DNA of 64,000 nt from Polycladidibacter stylochi (lineage in GTDB: Bacteria; Pseudomonadota; Alphaproteobacteria; Rhizobiales; Stappiaceae): contig NZ_LLWE01000040.1 of NCBI RefSeq assembly GCF_001562055.1, positions 51,324-115,323 of the forward strand. Direction: 5' to 3'. The first letter of the stretch is position 1. Every line of letters begins with the position of its first letter. Below are positions 9,792 to 17,900 of this stretch, piece after piece. Below the pieces are notes generated by a model. The model saw only the letters and a list, made by a program, of their open reading frames with translations, was not told the origin of the DNA and did no database searches. Made by a program: the position numbers and the translations under genes.

Positions 9792-11546
9792 ATGAAACTT
9801 CCCTATATTCCAGAAAACGCCCCGTTTTCACCTGAGCAAAAAAACTGGCTCGCAGGCTTTTTCGCCGGCCTTCACACCCAGATGGCAGTAAATGACGATG
9901 CAGTACAAGAAGGCACTGCAGCACTAAATGTCAATGTTTTATACGGCACCCAAACCGGCAACTCTGAAATGGTGGCCGAAGAAATTGGCGAAGCCCTCAC
10001 CGGCGCTGGCATGAGCCCAACAGTGGCATGTCTGGATGACATCGCGCTAGAAGACTTCGCCGCTATGGAACAGGTGCTCATTGTCATCTCCACCTATGGT
10101 GAAGGCGAAATGCCAGACAACGCCCAACTGTTCTGGGATGCCCTTAAAGCCACTGACGCCCCACGCGTTGAAGCCATGCGCTTTGCCGTGCTGGCACTTG
10201 GTGACACCGGTTACGATGGCTTCTGTGAAGCGGGTAAACAGATGGACCTGCGCTTGGAGCAGTTGGGTGCAAAACGCCTCTACCCGCGCAAAGACTGTGA
10301 TGTCGATTTTGAAGCACCAGCTGAAGAGTGGACAAACGGTGTTCTTGAAAAACTGGGCGAACTCAAAGGCACTGGCAATGGCGCTGCCCCTACTACGACA
10401 GCTGGAACAGCCAAAAAAACCGAGAAATCCAAGTGGTCCCGCAAGAACCCGTATGACGCACCGGTTGATGTTAACCGCCTGCTCTCTGGCGAGGGCTCAG
10501 CCAAGGAAATTCGCCATTACGAAATCGGCCTCGGTGAAGGTGCCCCAACCTATGAAGCCGGTGATGCCCTTGGGGTTATTCCAACCAATGATCCGCAATT
10601 GGTAGAAGATTGGGCCAAGCGCCTTGATGTTTCTTTAGAGGCTGGTGTAAGTGGCCATGACCGCCCATTGGGTGAGCTGTTGTTCAGCCACTTCGAAATC
10701 TCCACTCCCTCGAACGATTTTGTAAAAGCAGTTGCTGCGAAAGCAGGCGACGATCACCTTTCCCATATCGTTGAGCACGGCGACAAAGAAGCCATGGAGA
10801 GCTTCCTCTGGTCCAAGGACGCCCTGGATCTGCTACTACTTTACCCGCAAGTAGAGTTCTCTCTGGATGAAATCACCGGCCTTCTCAAGCCATTGCAACA
10901 CCGCGCTTACTCGATCTCTTCCAGCTCGAAGTTCGCGACTGACAGCGTACACCTTACCATTGCAACCGTACGCTATGAAAGCCATGGCCGTAAGCATGGC
11001 GGTGTTGCCTCCTCGTTCTTGGCAGATCGTGTGATCGAGAACGGCACAGCAAAAATCTTTGTGGCACCAAACAAATCGTTCCGCGTACCGCAAAACAACG
11101 ATGTGCCAATGATCATGGTGGGTCCAGGAACCGGTATTGCCCCGTTCCGCGCCTTCTTACAGGAGCGTCAGGCAATTGGTGCCAAAGGCATGAACTGGCT
11201 GTTCTTCGGCGATCAACATGCCGCCAGCGACTTTATCTACCAAGATGAAATCGAAACCATGCAGCAAAACGGCGTGCTGTCCCGCCTTGATCTGGCGTTC
11301 TCGCGCGATCAGGCTGAAAAAATCTATGTTCAGACCCGCATGATGGAAAACTCCAAGGACCTGTTCGCAGCGTTGGAAGAAGGCGGTCACTTCTATGTAT
11401 GCGGTGATGCCAGTCGCATGGCCAAAGATGTCGACAAAGCCCTGCACAGCGTCATAGCAAAAGAAGCCGGTCTCAGCGAAGACGGCGCTACCGACTATGT
11501 CAACAAGCTGAAAAAAGAAAAGCGCTATTTGCGCGATGTCTACTAA
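9792..11546 (+). CDS. CysJ-like NADPH-flavin (diflavin) reductase
   Basis: This 584-residue protein has the CysJ/cytochrome P450 reductase layout. It has a flavodoxin FMN domain (about 47-195, with YGTQTGNSE and STYGEGEMPDN), an FAD domain with RAYSISSSS near 375 and an NADP-binding domain with GPGTGIAPFRAFLQER. It ends in the CysJ-like KRYLRDVY. Electrons would flow from NADPH to FAD to FMN to a partner. In sulfite reductase the partner is the hemoprotein CysI, which is absent here. Instead the gene starts 56 bp after the glutamate synthase gene, on the same strand and ahead of a shared terminator. I infer that it supplies electrons to that synthase in place of GltD. Annotation as sulfite reductase subunit alpha would be misleading in this context. 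Confidence 0.85.
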   Translation: MKLPYIPENAPFSPEQKNWLAGFFAGLHTQMAVNDDAVQEGTAALNVNVLYGTQTGNSEMVAEEIGEALTGAGMSPTVACLDDIALEDFAAMEQVLIVISTYGEGEMPDNAQLFWDALKATDAPRVEAMRFAVLALGDTGYDGFCEAGKQMDLRLEQLGAKRLYPRKDCDVDFEAPAEEWTNGVLEKLGELKGTGNGAAPTTTAGTAKKTEKSKWSRKNPYDAPVDVNRLLSGEGSAKEIRHYEIGLGEGAPTYEAGDALGVIPTNDPQLVEDWAKRLDVSLEAGVSGHDRPLGELLFSHFEISTPSNDFVKAVAAKAGDDHLSHIVEHGDKEAMESFLWSKDALDLLLLYPQVEFSLDEITGLLKPLQHRAYSISSSSKFATDSVHLTIATVRYESHGRKHGGVASSFLADRVIENGTAKIFVAPNKSFRVPQNNDVPMIMVGPGTGIAPFRAFLQERQAIGAKGMNWLFFGDQHAASDFIYQDEIETMQQNGVLSRLDLAFSRDQAEKIYVQTRMMENSKDLFAALEEGGHFYVCGDASRMAKDVDKALHSVIAKEAGLSEDGATDYVNKLKKEKRYLRDVY

Positions 11547-11576
11547 GCATCAAGCAAACTGCAACTAAATCTATAT

Positions 11577-11620
11577 GCCCTCTCGAGCTATTTACGAACT
11601 GTTTGAGAGGGCTTTTTTTT
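11577..11620 (+). terminator. Rho-independent terminator of the glutamate synthase operon
   Basis: An 8-bp GC-rich stem (GCCCTCTC at 11577-11584 with GAGAGGGC at 11605-11612) is followed by eight T residues. It overlaps the last codons of the convergent batD gene. Confidence 0.85.
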
Positions 11621-12781
11621 GACTAAATGCATCAACTGCAACCGCGCTAATAATGAAGGCCAAGCGCCGGAAGATCGTTTGCCAGCATAAAGAGCCTGCA
11701 ACATCGTCTCCACAACGCAACTCTTTCGAGCAGCGACATCACGCAACAAAGGCACCTGGAAGGCTTGCCGTTTGCATGCGCCATAATCAAGCTGGCGATA
11801 GAACAAGCCCATTTGTTTTTCCGCTGTGAAGCCTATGAGATTTGTGTAGGGGCGGAGCTGTCTTGCAAAATACCCTGCAAGTTTTGATAGCGCCCACATG
11901 ACTATTAAAACGGCAAAAACCCCCGCGACATAAAACCCAACTTTAAACCAATCGATACCGCCCGCATTCACGCGGTGGCGAACCAGTTGTTCTTCCTGCC
12001 GTTCTTTTTGTGCTGGGTTCCACCAAACCAAGCGTTCACCACCCAGGTCGTACCGTCCGGGCTTTTCAACCGAATAAACGAGCGACTGTTGCAGCTGCGC
12101 ATAACTTTCCCCTCTATAATAGTTAGAGCTTAATTGCGGCTCCGAGCGCAATAAACTTACTCCATCGGGTACATTAGCAATAAAATCCGGTATCATAACA
12201 GCGCTGGTATCATCGGCCTTTATGGTAATAACACGCTCGATTAAATCACCCCGTTGATATCTTTTATCAGCTTTCCAACCAGACCAGTCATCATTGATAG
12301 AAACTTCTGGCGAAACCAAATAACCTTGACGAGAACCCATTTCACTGGGCTGTTGAATGATCAAGAACCGTTCTGGCAACTGCGCCTTCACAGCAACTGG
12401 CACACCGCTTTCATTAGCAATATGTGCGGTTACAACCACTTCTGGTAGCTGCAAAATACCTTGTTGCCTCGCATAAATTTGATAGCTAAGCCATTGGGTT
12501 GCATACTGTTTTCCATTCTCTTGACTAAAGCCGTTCGCGGCACCACTTTCTTCTTGCAGTACCAATGCCCCTTCAATATATGGCAAGCGATAATCGAGCC
12601 CGCCCATAAAAAAAGAAGGCGTCGCCACTTGAATACGAATATTGATTTGCTGTCCGGGCGCAAACTGTTCATTAGGAATACTTAACTCCGCCTTTAGCTC
12701 GGGCAAACGGTCTTGGCTATTGGCGGTGCCGGCTAAAAGGCACTGAGCAACGAAAAGACACCAGATATAACACCATCTCAT
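11588..12781 (-). CDS. batD: BatD-like membrane-anchored protein
   Basis: This 397-residue protein has an N-terminal signal peptide (cleavage near ANSQD), a long beta-rich exported region and a TM helix around 280-300 (VGFYVAGVFAVLIVMWAL), then a cytoplasmic tail. This is the layout of BatD proteins, which act with VWA proteins and a MoxR ATPase in envelope processes such as the Bacteroides aerotolerance system. It is the last gene of a six-gene minus-strand operon. Its start overlaps the upstream VWA/TPR gene by four bases (ATGA), implying coupled translation. The stop codon lies inside the terminator hairpin of the convergent operon. The biochemical role is unknown in this family. Confidence 0.75.
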   Translation of the reverse strand: MRWCYIWCLFVAQCLLAGTANSQDRLPELKAELSIPNEQFAPGQQINIRIQVATPSFFMGGLDYRLPYIEGALVLQEESGAANGFSQENGKQYATQWLSYQIYARQQGILQLPEVVVTAHIANESGVPVAVKAQLPERFLIIQQPSEMGSRQGYLVSPEVSINDDWSGWKADKRYQRGDLIERVITIKADDTSAVMIPDFIANVPDGVSLLRSEPQLSSNYYRGESYAQLQQSLVYSVEKPGRYDLGGERLVWWNPAQKERQEEQLVRHRVNAGGIDWFKVGFYVAGVFAVLIVMWALSKLAGYFARQLRPYTNLIGFTAEKQMGLFYRQLDYGACKRQAFQVPLLRDVAARKSCVVETMLQALYAGKRSSGAWPSLLARLQLMHLVKKKPSQTVRK

Positions 12782-14358
12782 TGCGCTTCTCCTGAAGGTA
12801 CTATCGTGGAGTTCTGGCGCGTTTTCTTTAAATTATACTCGTGTAAGAACTTGGCACGAACAAACTTTTTCGGGTCTTTGCTGATATCACGCAACCATTT
12901 CTCAGTAGCGGCCTGACTTTCAAGAACTTGTGATGCCTTCAGTGTTGCCCGTGGCAGCTGGGCAATAATTTGTCGCTGCCCGCCACCATCAGCAATTTCA
13001 TTGGCCTTTTGTGTTTCTTTATTAGTTGGTGGCTTTACAGGCTTATCGTCCTTTTGCGATGCACTGAACTCGTTGATATCTTTTATAATTTTCTCAACAA
13101 TCTTCAAATTATGTGCAGCTCGCGTATAATTTGGATTCAAGCCGAGTACACCACGATAGAATTCAGCGGCCGTTTTATAACGGCCGTCTTGTGCCGCAGC
13201 ATTCCCCATATTGAAAATGGCCTCAAGGTCTCCCTGCTTCGAAAAAGCATCTTGGGCACACTTAAAGTCCTCACCATAATAACAGGCAACTCCGCGCCAA
13301 CCACTATTTTCAAATTTTTGTGCCGCACGCTTATAATCACCCAGATAAAGATAAATCATGCCCTGTTGATCGTTAGAGAACAGCCAATCAAGCGTATCGG
13401 CTTTCGAACTTTGCACTGGAAACACAACAAGACCGCCCACAAGGCATAGTGCCCAGCTAAGTGTCCACCCCTTACGAAACCAAAGTAAAATGAGTACTGC
13501 ACTTGCCAGGATCAACCAAAAACTCTCGTCTTGCCAATTGCTATCTCCCCCTCTGGGTTGAGAATCCATCGCAAAAACAGCTCGGCTCAAGGCATTATCT
13601 GTGCCGCTCATGCTCTCGCCGGAAAAAGTGCGAACACCAAGTTGATTGCCCGTAGACTGGCCAGCAGCCGAGAGAGCAACAACAACACCCTCCATCTCGC
13701 GCCTCTCCACCAATGCTTTGAAGTCACTCAGTCCTTTTTCTAAACCATCGGTTACCAGAACAAAGTCGCTACCCGCTTGCGAGTACGCTGGAGTTTGTTG
13801 AATAAGCGCTTGTAAGTCATCAAGATCACCACCATCAGCGGGCATAACATCAGGCGAAAGATACGAAAGGTAAAGTCGCGCCAAATCCATATCCACTGTG
13901 GGCGGTAATAAAGTGTGAGAGCTGCCAGCAACTGCAATAAGTGCAACCGGCCGCGGCACACCTTGCAACAAAAGGTGGTCGATTAAAAATCGGCCGCGCT
14001 CATAACGCGATGGCTTGACATCCTGCTGCGTCATCGACCCCGACATATCCATTAGAACTAATAGGGGGGCCGCTTTTGAAGGGTCTTGATCAGAACGCTG
14101 CCAAACAGGTTGCGCAAGACAAACACTCAAAATAACAATCAACGCACTCACCACCAACATGGGCCAGTAATTGCGTTTTACTTTATTAGCAGTAACCAAC
14201 AACGGCCGAAGGTGCTCAGCAATAATGCCTTTACCCACTTGGCTATTGGCCTTTCGCACGCGCAAGACACGCCATAAAACAAGCAGTAATAGCGGAAGAC
14301 CCAATAACAAACGCCACGGGTGCAAAAAGTGAAAATCACTAAGAAAGGCTTCAATCAT
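12778..14358 (-). CDS. VWA-TPR membrane protein (BatB/BatC-like fusion)
   Basis: This 526-residue protein combines two Bat functions. It begins with TM helices (about 16-31 and 65-82) and a von Willebrand A domain with an intact MIDAS start DMSGSM and TDG further on. Two more TM helices follow near 282-320. After them come TPR-like repeats (YLYLGDYKRAAQKFE, FNMGNAAAQDGRYKTAAEFYRGVLGLNPNY) and a charged C-terminal tail. In some bacteria the VWA part (BatB) and TPR part (BatC) are separate proteins; here they are one. It overlaps the BatA-like gene upstream by eight bases. It probably assembles at the inner membrane with the BatA-like protein under MoxR control. Confidence 0.8.
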   Translation of the reverse strand: MIEAFLSDFHFLHPWRLLLGLPLLLLVLWRVLRVRKANSQVGKGIIAEHLRPLLVTANKVKRNYWPMLVVSALIVILSVCLAQPVWQRSDQDPSKAAPLLVLMDMSGSMTQQDVKPSRYERGRFLIDHLLLQGVPRPVALIAVAGSSHTLLPPTVDMDLARLYLSYLSPDVMPADGGDLDDLQALIQQTPAYSQAGSDFVLVTDGLEKGLSDFKALVERREMEGVVVALSAAGQSTGNQLGVRTFSGESMSGTDNALSRAVFAMDSQPRGGDSNWQDESFWLILASAVLILLWFRKGWTLSWALCLVGGLVVFPVQSSKADTLDWLFSNDQQGMIYLYLGDYKRAAQKFENSGWRGVACYYGEDFKCAQDAFSKQGDLEAIFNMGNAAAQDGRYKTAAEFYRGVLGLNPNYTRAAHNLKIVEKIIKDINEFSASQKDDKPVKPPTNKETQKANEIADGGGQRQIIAQLPRATLKASQVLESQAATEKWLRDISKDPKKFVRAKFLHEYNLKKTRQNSTIVPSGEAQ

Positions 14359-15349
14359 AAATCCGCCTTTCCAATCGCCGTTCCTGTAAACTCATCACCA
14401 GCCAGAGAAAGAAATAGGCCGCCAAAGCAGCAGTCAAAATATATGGATACAAGAGCGTAACAGGCTGGAAGGAGCTTTCTTCATATTCACTCGGTGAAAT
14501 CCTATTGATTTCTGCAAGTGCTTTTTGGAGCGCCTCACTGTCCAGGGCAACAAAACTATCCCCCCCTGTTATTTCAGCGACTTTTTCGAGTGTCGGCAAA
14601 TCTAATTCTTGGTTTTCAATCTTTGTTTCAGGATTGCCAATGGCAACTGTGAATACTTTTACCTTGAATTTTTGTGCCACCTTGGCCGCCTCAATAGGAG
14701 GTAGGCTGCTGGCTGTGTCTTTGCCATCTGTGGCTAATATCAATAGCTTATCTTGAGCGTTTGATTTCTCGAAAGCACGAATTCCAAGACCAATCGCATC
14801 GCCAATTGCCGTTGCGGGGCCTGCAATCTCTGTATCCAGCCCCTTTAACATCAACTGCCATGTTTGAATGTCATTTGTAAACGGCACTTGCATGTAAGCA
14901 CCGCTGCCAAACGCAATAAGGCCAAGCCTGTCTTTAGCCCTTAGCGACGAAAACTTAAGTAAAAGCCTTTGGACAGCCAACCATCTTTCTTGTTTCTGAC
15001 CCTGAATTTTGTCGGGAAAATCAACGGCATTCATAGACTTAGAAAGGTCAACGGCAATCATTAAATCACGTGCACTTTTACGCTCGCTAACCACATTTCC
15101 AAGCATGGCGGGCTGGGCAAGACAAACAACCAAAACGCTCCACGAAACAATAAGAAAAGCCTCTTGCAATCTTGTCCCCCTTTTAACGACGGAGGCTTGA
15201 CGCGCCATTTGCCCTGTTGCTTCTAAAAGGCGATCGAAAAACGGAACACGAATAGCGCGATCACTTTGCCGAAAAGCAGGCACAAAGTAATAAATAGCAA
15301 GTGGTAATGGAAAACATAATAACCACCAAGGGCTTAAGAAAGTTAGCAT
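14351..15349 (-). CDS. batA: VWA domain membrane protein (BatA-like)
   Basis: This 332-residue protein has two N-terminal TM segments (around 6-24 and 60-80), a von Willebrand A domain and a C-terminal TM helix (VTLLYPYILTAALAAYFFLWLV). The VWA metal site is intact (DLSKSMNAVDF, TAIGDAIGLG, ATDGKDTASS). This is the BatA arrangement, with the VWA domain probably facing the periplasm. A strong GGAGGGG ribosome binding site precedes the ATG. It overlaps both neighbours by a few bases, so the operon is tightly coupled. VWA proteins bind partner proteins through the metal ion, and the cognate ATPase is the MoxR-like protein of this operon. Confidence 0.82.
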   Translation of the reverse strand: MLTFLSPWWLLCFPLPLAIYYFVPAFRQSDRAIRVPFFDRLLEATGQMARQASVVKRGTRLQEAFLIVSWSVLVVCLAQPAMLGNVVSERKSARDLMIAVDLSKSMNAVDFPDKIQGQKQERWLAVQRLLLKFSSLRAKDRLGLIAFGSGAYMQVPFTNDIQTWQLMLKGLDTEIAGPATAIGDAIGLGIRAFEKSNAQDKLLILATDGKDTASSLPPIEAAKVAQKFKVKVFTVAIGNPETKIENQELDLPTLEKVAEITGGDSFVALDSEALQKALAEINRISPSEYEESSFQPVTLLYPYILTAALAAYFFLWLVMSLQERRLERRIYD

Positions 15350-15870
15350 AGCCCCTCCCTATGATGTTTCACCCATTTCTTTGCTTCTTTTATCAAGTGA
15401 TAGCGAATGGCTGTACCATCAAAACTTTCAAGAGTTGGCAACGGAGCATACGCATAGTTCTGTAAATAATTGGCAAGGTCATTATCAAAATTGGCCTGCT
15501 TGCGCCCGGTTTTATTCAAAAAATCAACCCACGACATACCCGTAAGAGCGGCCACTGTCGCACGGCCATATGCATGTATGGCGACAACTTTGAGGATGCT
15601 AGAAACCGCAATTGGCGGCTCTTGACCGCCTTTCCCAAGCCTATTGAGCTGTCTAAGAGCAAGCCTACGATACCGGTTACGGCGCCAGTTACGATACAGC
15701 CGCCAACCAAACCACAAAACAGATAATGAAAGGAGTAGCAATACAAACCATGCAAGCGCTGTTGCAGGCCACCAGGAAATTTCACTAGGCAAAACAATAG
15801 GTTCTATCTCTTTGAGCAGATAGTTACCAAAAACATCAGGAGGTCCGATTTCTAAGAGAGATAGCGACAT
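15343..15870 (-). CDS. DUF4381 membrane protein
   Basis: A 175-residue protein with one strong TM helix near 35-57 (WWPATALAWFVLLLLSLSVLWFGW), followed by a basic cytoplasmic region (YRNWRRNRYRRLALRQLNRL). Position between a DUF58 gene and a BatA-like gene, together with length and topology, matches DUF4381, a usual member of MoxR-Bat operons. The start ATG shares one base with the DUF58 stop codon. I see no catalytic motif; it is probably a scaffold component of the membrane complex. Confidence 0.7.
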   Translation of the reverse strand: MSLSLLEIGPPDVFGNYLLKEIEPIVLPSEISWWPATALAWFVLLLLSLSVLWFGWRLYRNWRRNRYRRLALRQLNRLGKGGQEPPIAVSSILKVVAIHAYGRATVAALTGMSWVDFLNKTGRKQANFDNDLANYLQNYAYAPLPTLESFDGTAIRYHLIKEAKKWVKHHREGLC

Positions 15871-16820
15871 TAGCCGACCCCTCCCATGAGCAAGTGCCGC
15901 ATTTGCTTATCGCATGTTTCATTTGAATACAAAATACCAAACGGCAAACCGCTCAGTTTAACAGCATCACGTAACCGGGTGACATCTTCGGCCATTGCTT
16001 GCCGGTAAAGGGCTTCTTCCTCATCATTGTCTTGCAAGCGAAATTGAAAGGTTCCATCCGAGACCACAAGTCCCTTCGCTTGCGCGTAAGACACTTCCAG
16101 AGGGTCGCTTACAACAAAAACCATTATATTATGCGACATGCTATGGGTTCTAAGCAAATCAACTTCAACCGAAGTAAACCCATAACTATCTGTAATAATT
16201 GCTATAGTACCATTCGATCCGCTAAGAGCCAGCGCTTGGTTTATCACATCGCGAATTAAGGGCCCTTGCTGATCTTTAACAACATCTGTCACCAGCTGCC
16301 GGTTAGCTTGGCTCACACCGCGCAAGAAACGAAGTAACCCGCTACGCGTCCGATTGGGTTTATAACTATCAACACCATCATCACGCAGCACGAGGCCACC
16401 AACCCTGTCCCCATGGTCTGCCAGCAAGAATGCAATAAACGCAGCCGCTTGAGCAGCAACCACCGCTTTTGTCTGCGTTTGCGAGCCAAACAACATCGAT
16501 GCTTTCATGTTCACAACAACCAGCGCTGGCCTATCGGTTTCCTCGCTAAATACTTTAACAACCCGCTTGCCTACCCGGGAAGACGCCTTCCAGTCCACTT
16601 GCTTGAGAGTATCGCCCTGCCGAAAAGGCCTAAGCTCTTCAAAATCAAGCCCTTGACCACGAATTTTCGAACGGTGACGGCCAGCAAACATGCCACTGGG
16701 TCGGAATGAAAAACTTTTACGCAACCGTTTCGCGGCATTCTCCAATGCAATAAGCCCTCGAAAGCTAACAGATATGCGCGGGTCATCAACAGGAGAACGG
16801 CTCACCATATTAGGCCTCAA
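15870..16820 (-). CDS. DUF58 protein of a MoxR-Bat operon
   Basis: This 316-residue soluble protein carries the DUF58 signature (FEELRPFRQGDTLKQVDWKASSR, then ETDRPALVVVNMKASM). DUF58 proteins contain a degenerate VWA-like fold and nearly always follow a MoxR ATPase gene. It overlaps the upstream MoxR gene by 11 bases. The family role is poorly defined; association with MoxR and membrane VWA proteins suggests an adaptor function. Confidence 0.82.
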   Translation of the reverse strand: MRPNMVSRSPVDDPRISVSFRGLIALENAAKRLRKSFSFRPSGMFAGRHRSKIRGQGLDFEELRPFRQGDTLKQVDWKASSRVGKRVVKVFSEETDRPALVVVNMKASMLFGSQTQTKAVVAAQAAAFIAFLLADHGDRVGGLVLRDDGVDSYKPNRTRSGLLRFLRGVSQANRQLVTDVVKDQQGPLIRDVINQALALSGSNGTIAIITDSYGFTSVEVDLLRTHSMSHNIMVFVVSDPLEVSYAQAKGLVVSDGTFQFRLQDNDEEEALYRQAMAEDVTRLRDAVKLSGLPFGILYSNETCDKQMRHLLMGGVG

Positions 16821-17775
16821 CGGGTACTTGGCGAATGATTTCTAAGATAACATCCTTGGGTGTGACCCCATCAGCCAATGCATCAAAACTCAATATAATT
16901 CTGTGGCTTAGCACACTTTCAATAACGGCTCTCACATCGTCCGGATCAATATACCCCTTACCCTTTAGCAGGGCATGGGCACGCGCACACTTCTCCAAAG
17001 CAATTGTTCCGCGCGGACTTGTCCCCACAGAAATCCAATGCTGTAAGTCACTATCGGCAAACCGCTCTGGCGCACGGGTCGCCATAATGAGATTGACAAT
17101 ATACTTTTCAATAGCCTCCGAAGTATGTAATGAAATCAACTCCTTACGTGCTTGAAAAATTGCAGCCTTATCCACCTGAACCATTGGGGCAACAGCAGCC
17201 TCCTCACGCTTCACCAATCGAAGTACTTCCAGCTCTCCATCTTCCCTAGGATAGTCAACAGTCACTTTAAGTAGGAAACGGTCCATTTGAGCCTCTGGAA
17301 GGGGATAAGTTCCCTCCTGCTCAATCGGGTTTTGTGTGGCAAGCACCAAAAACAACTCCGGCAACGCATGGCTTTTGCCCCCCAGCGTTACTTGCCGTTC
17401 TTCCATTGCCTCAAGGAGCGAAGATTGCACTTTTGGTGGCGCGCGGTTGATCTCATCTGCAAGCATGATATTGGTAAATACAGGCCCCGGTTGAAACACC
17501 AAGCCACCAGAATCATTGGTTATTTCATAGCCAACCACATCAGAGGGCATTAAATCGGGCGTAAATTGCACCCGCCCCAGCTCGGTACCCAGCGCTTGCG
17601 CCAGACAACGGACACTTCGCGTTTTAGCCGTTCCAGGAAGCCCCTCTAACAGCACATGACCATTGGCAATAAGCGCAATTATGAGCCGCTCGACAACGTG
17701 CTCCTGCCCAACAACCTGCGATGAAAGCGACGTGGATAATCTATGTAAACTTTCATGCAATGGCTCAGCGTTCAT
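16810..17775 (-). CDS. MoxR-family AAA+ ATPase
   Basis: This is the first gene of the six-gene Bat operon and encodes about 321 residues. Walker A is GLPGTAKT, Walker B is MLADEINRAPPK, and the MoxR sensor stretch LATQNPIEQEGTYPLPEAQ is intact, as is the lid-domain arginine region (SVGTSPRG). MoxR ATPases act as chaperone-like enzymes that mature or activate partner complexes through VWA proteins. I prefer the ATG at 17775, which has AGG about nine bases upstream, over a TTG six codons earlier. The target could be the octaheme cytochrome or the sulfatase encoded just upstream, but that is only inference from position. Confidence 0.88.
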   Translation of the reverse strand: MNAEPLHESLHRLSTSLSSQVVGQEHVVERLIIALIANGHVLLEGLPGTAKTRSVRCLAQALGTELGRVQFTPDLMPSDVVGYEITNDSGGLVFQPGPVFTNIMLADEINRAPPKVQSSLLEAMEERQVTLGGKSHALPELFLVLATQNPIEQEGTYPLPEAQMDRFLLKVTVDYPREDGELEVLRLVKREEAAVAPMVQVDKAAIFQARKELISLHTSEAIEKYIVNLIMATRAPERFADSDLQHWISVGTSPRGTIALEKCARAHALLKGKGYIDPDDVRAVIESVLSHRIILSFDALADGVTPKDVILEIIRQVPVEA

Positions 17776-17900
17776 CTTTATACCTGTCTTCAAATAGCAT
17801 TCTTGCGGCTATAGAAAATCAGAAAAAGCTGGAGGTTACGTTCTTAAAATCATAAAAATTTCATCAATTTCCAAAACAAAGCACTCACCATATCCGTAGT

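Noticed and set aside
9792..11546. Calling the diflavin reductase sulfite reductase subunit alpha (cysJ)
   Set aside because: No CysI or other sulfate assimilation gene is near; context favours a role with the glutamate synthase.
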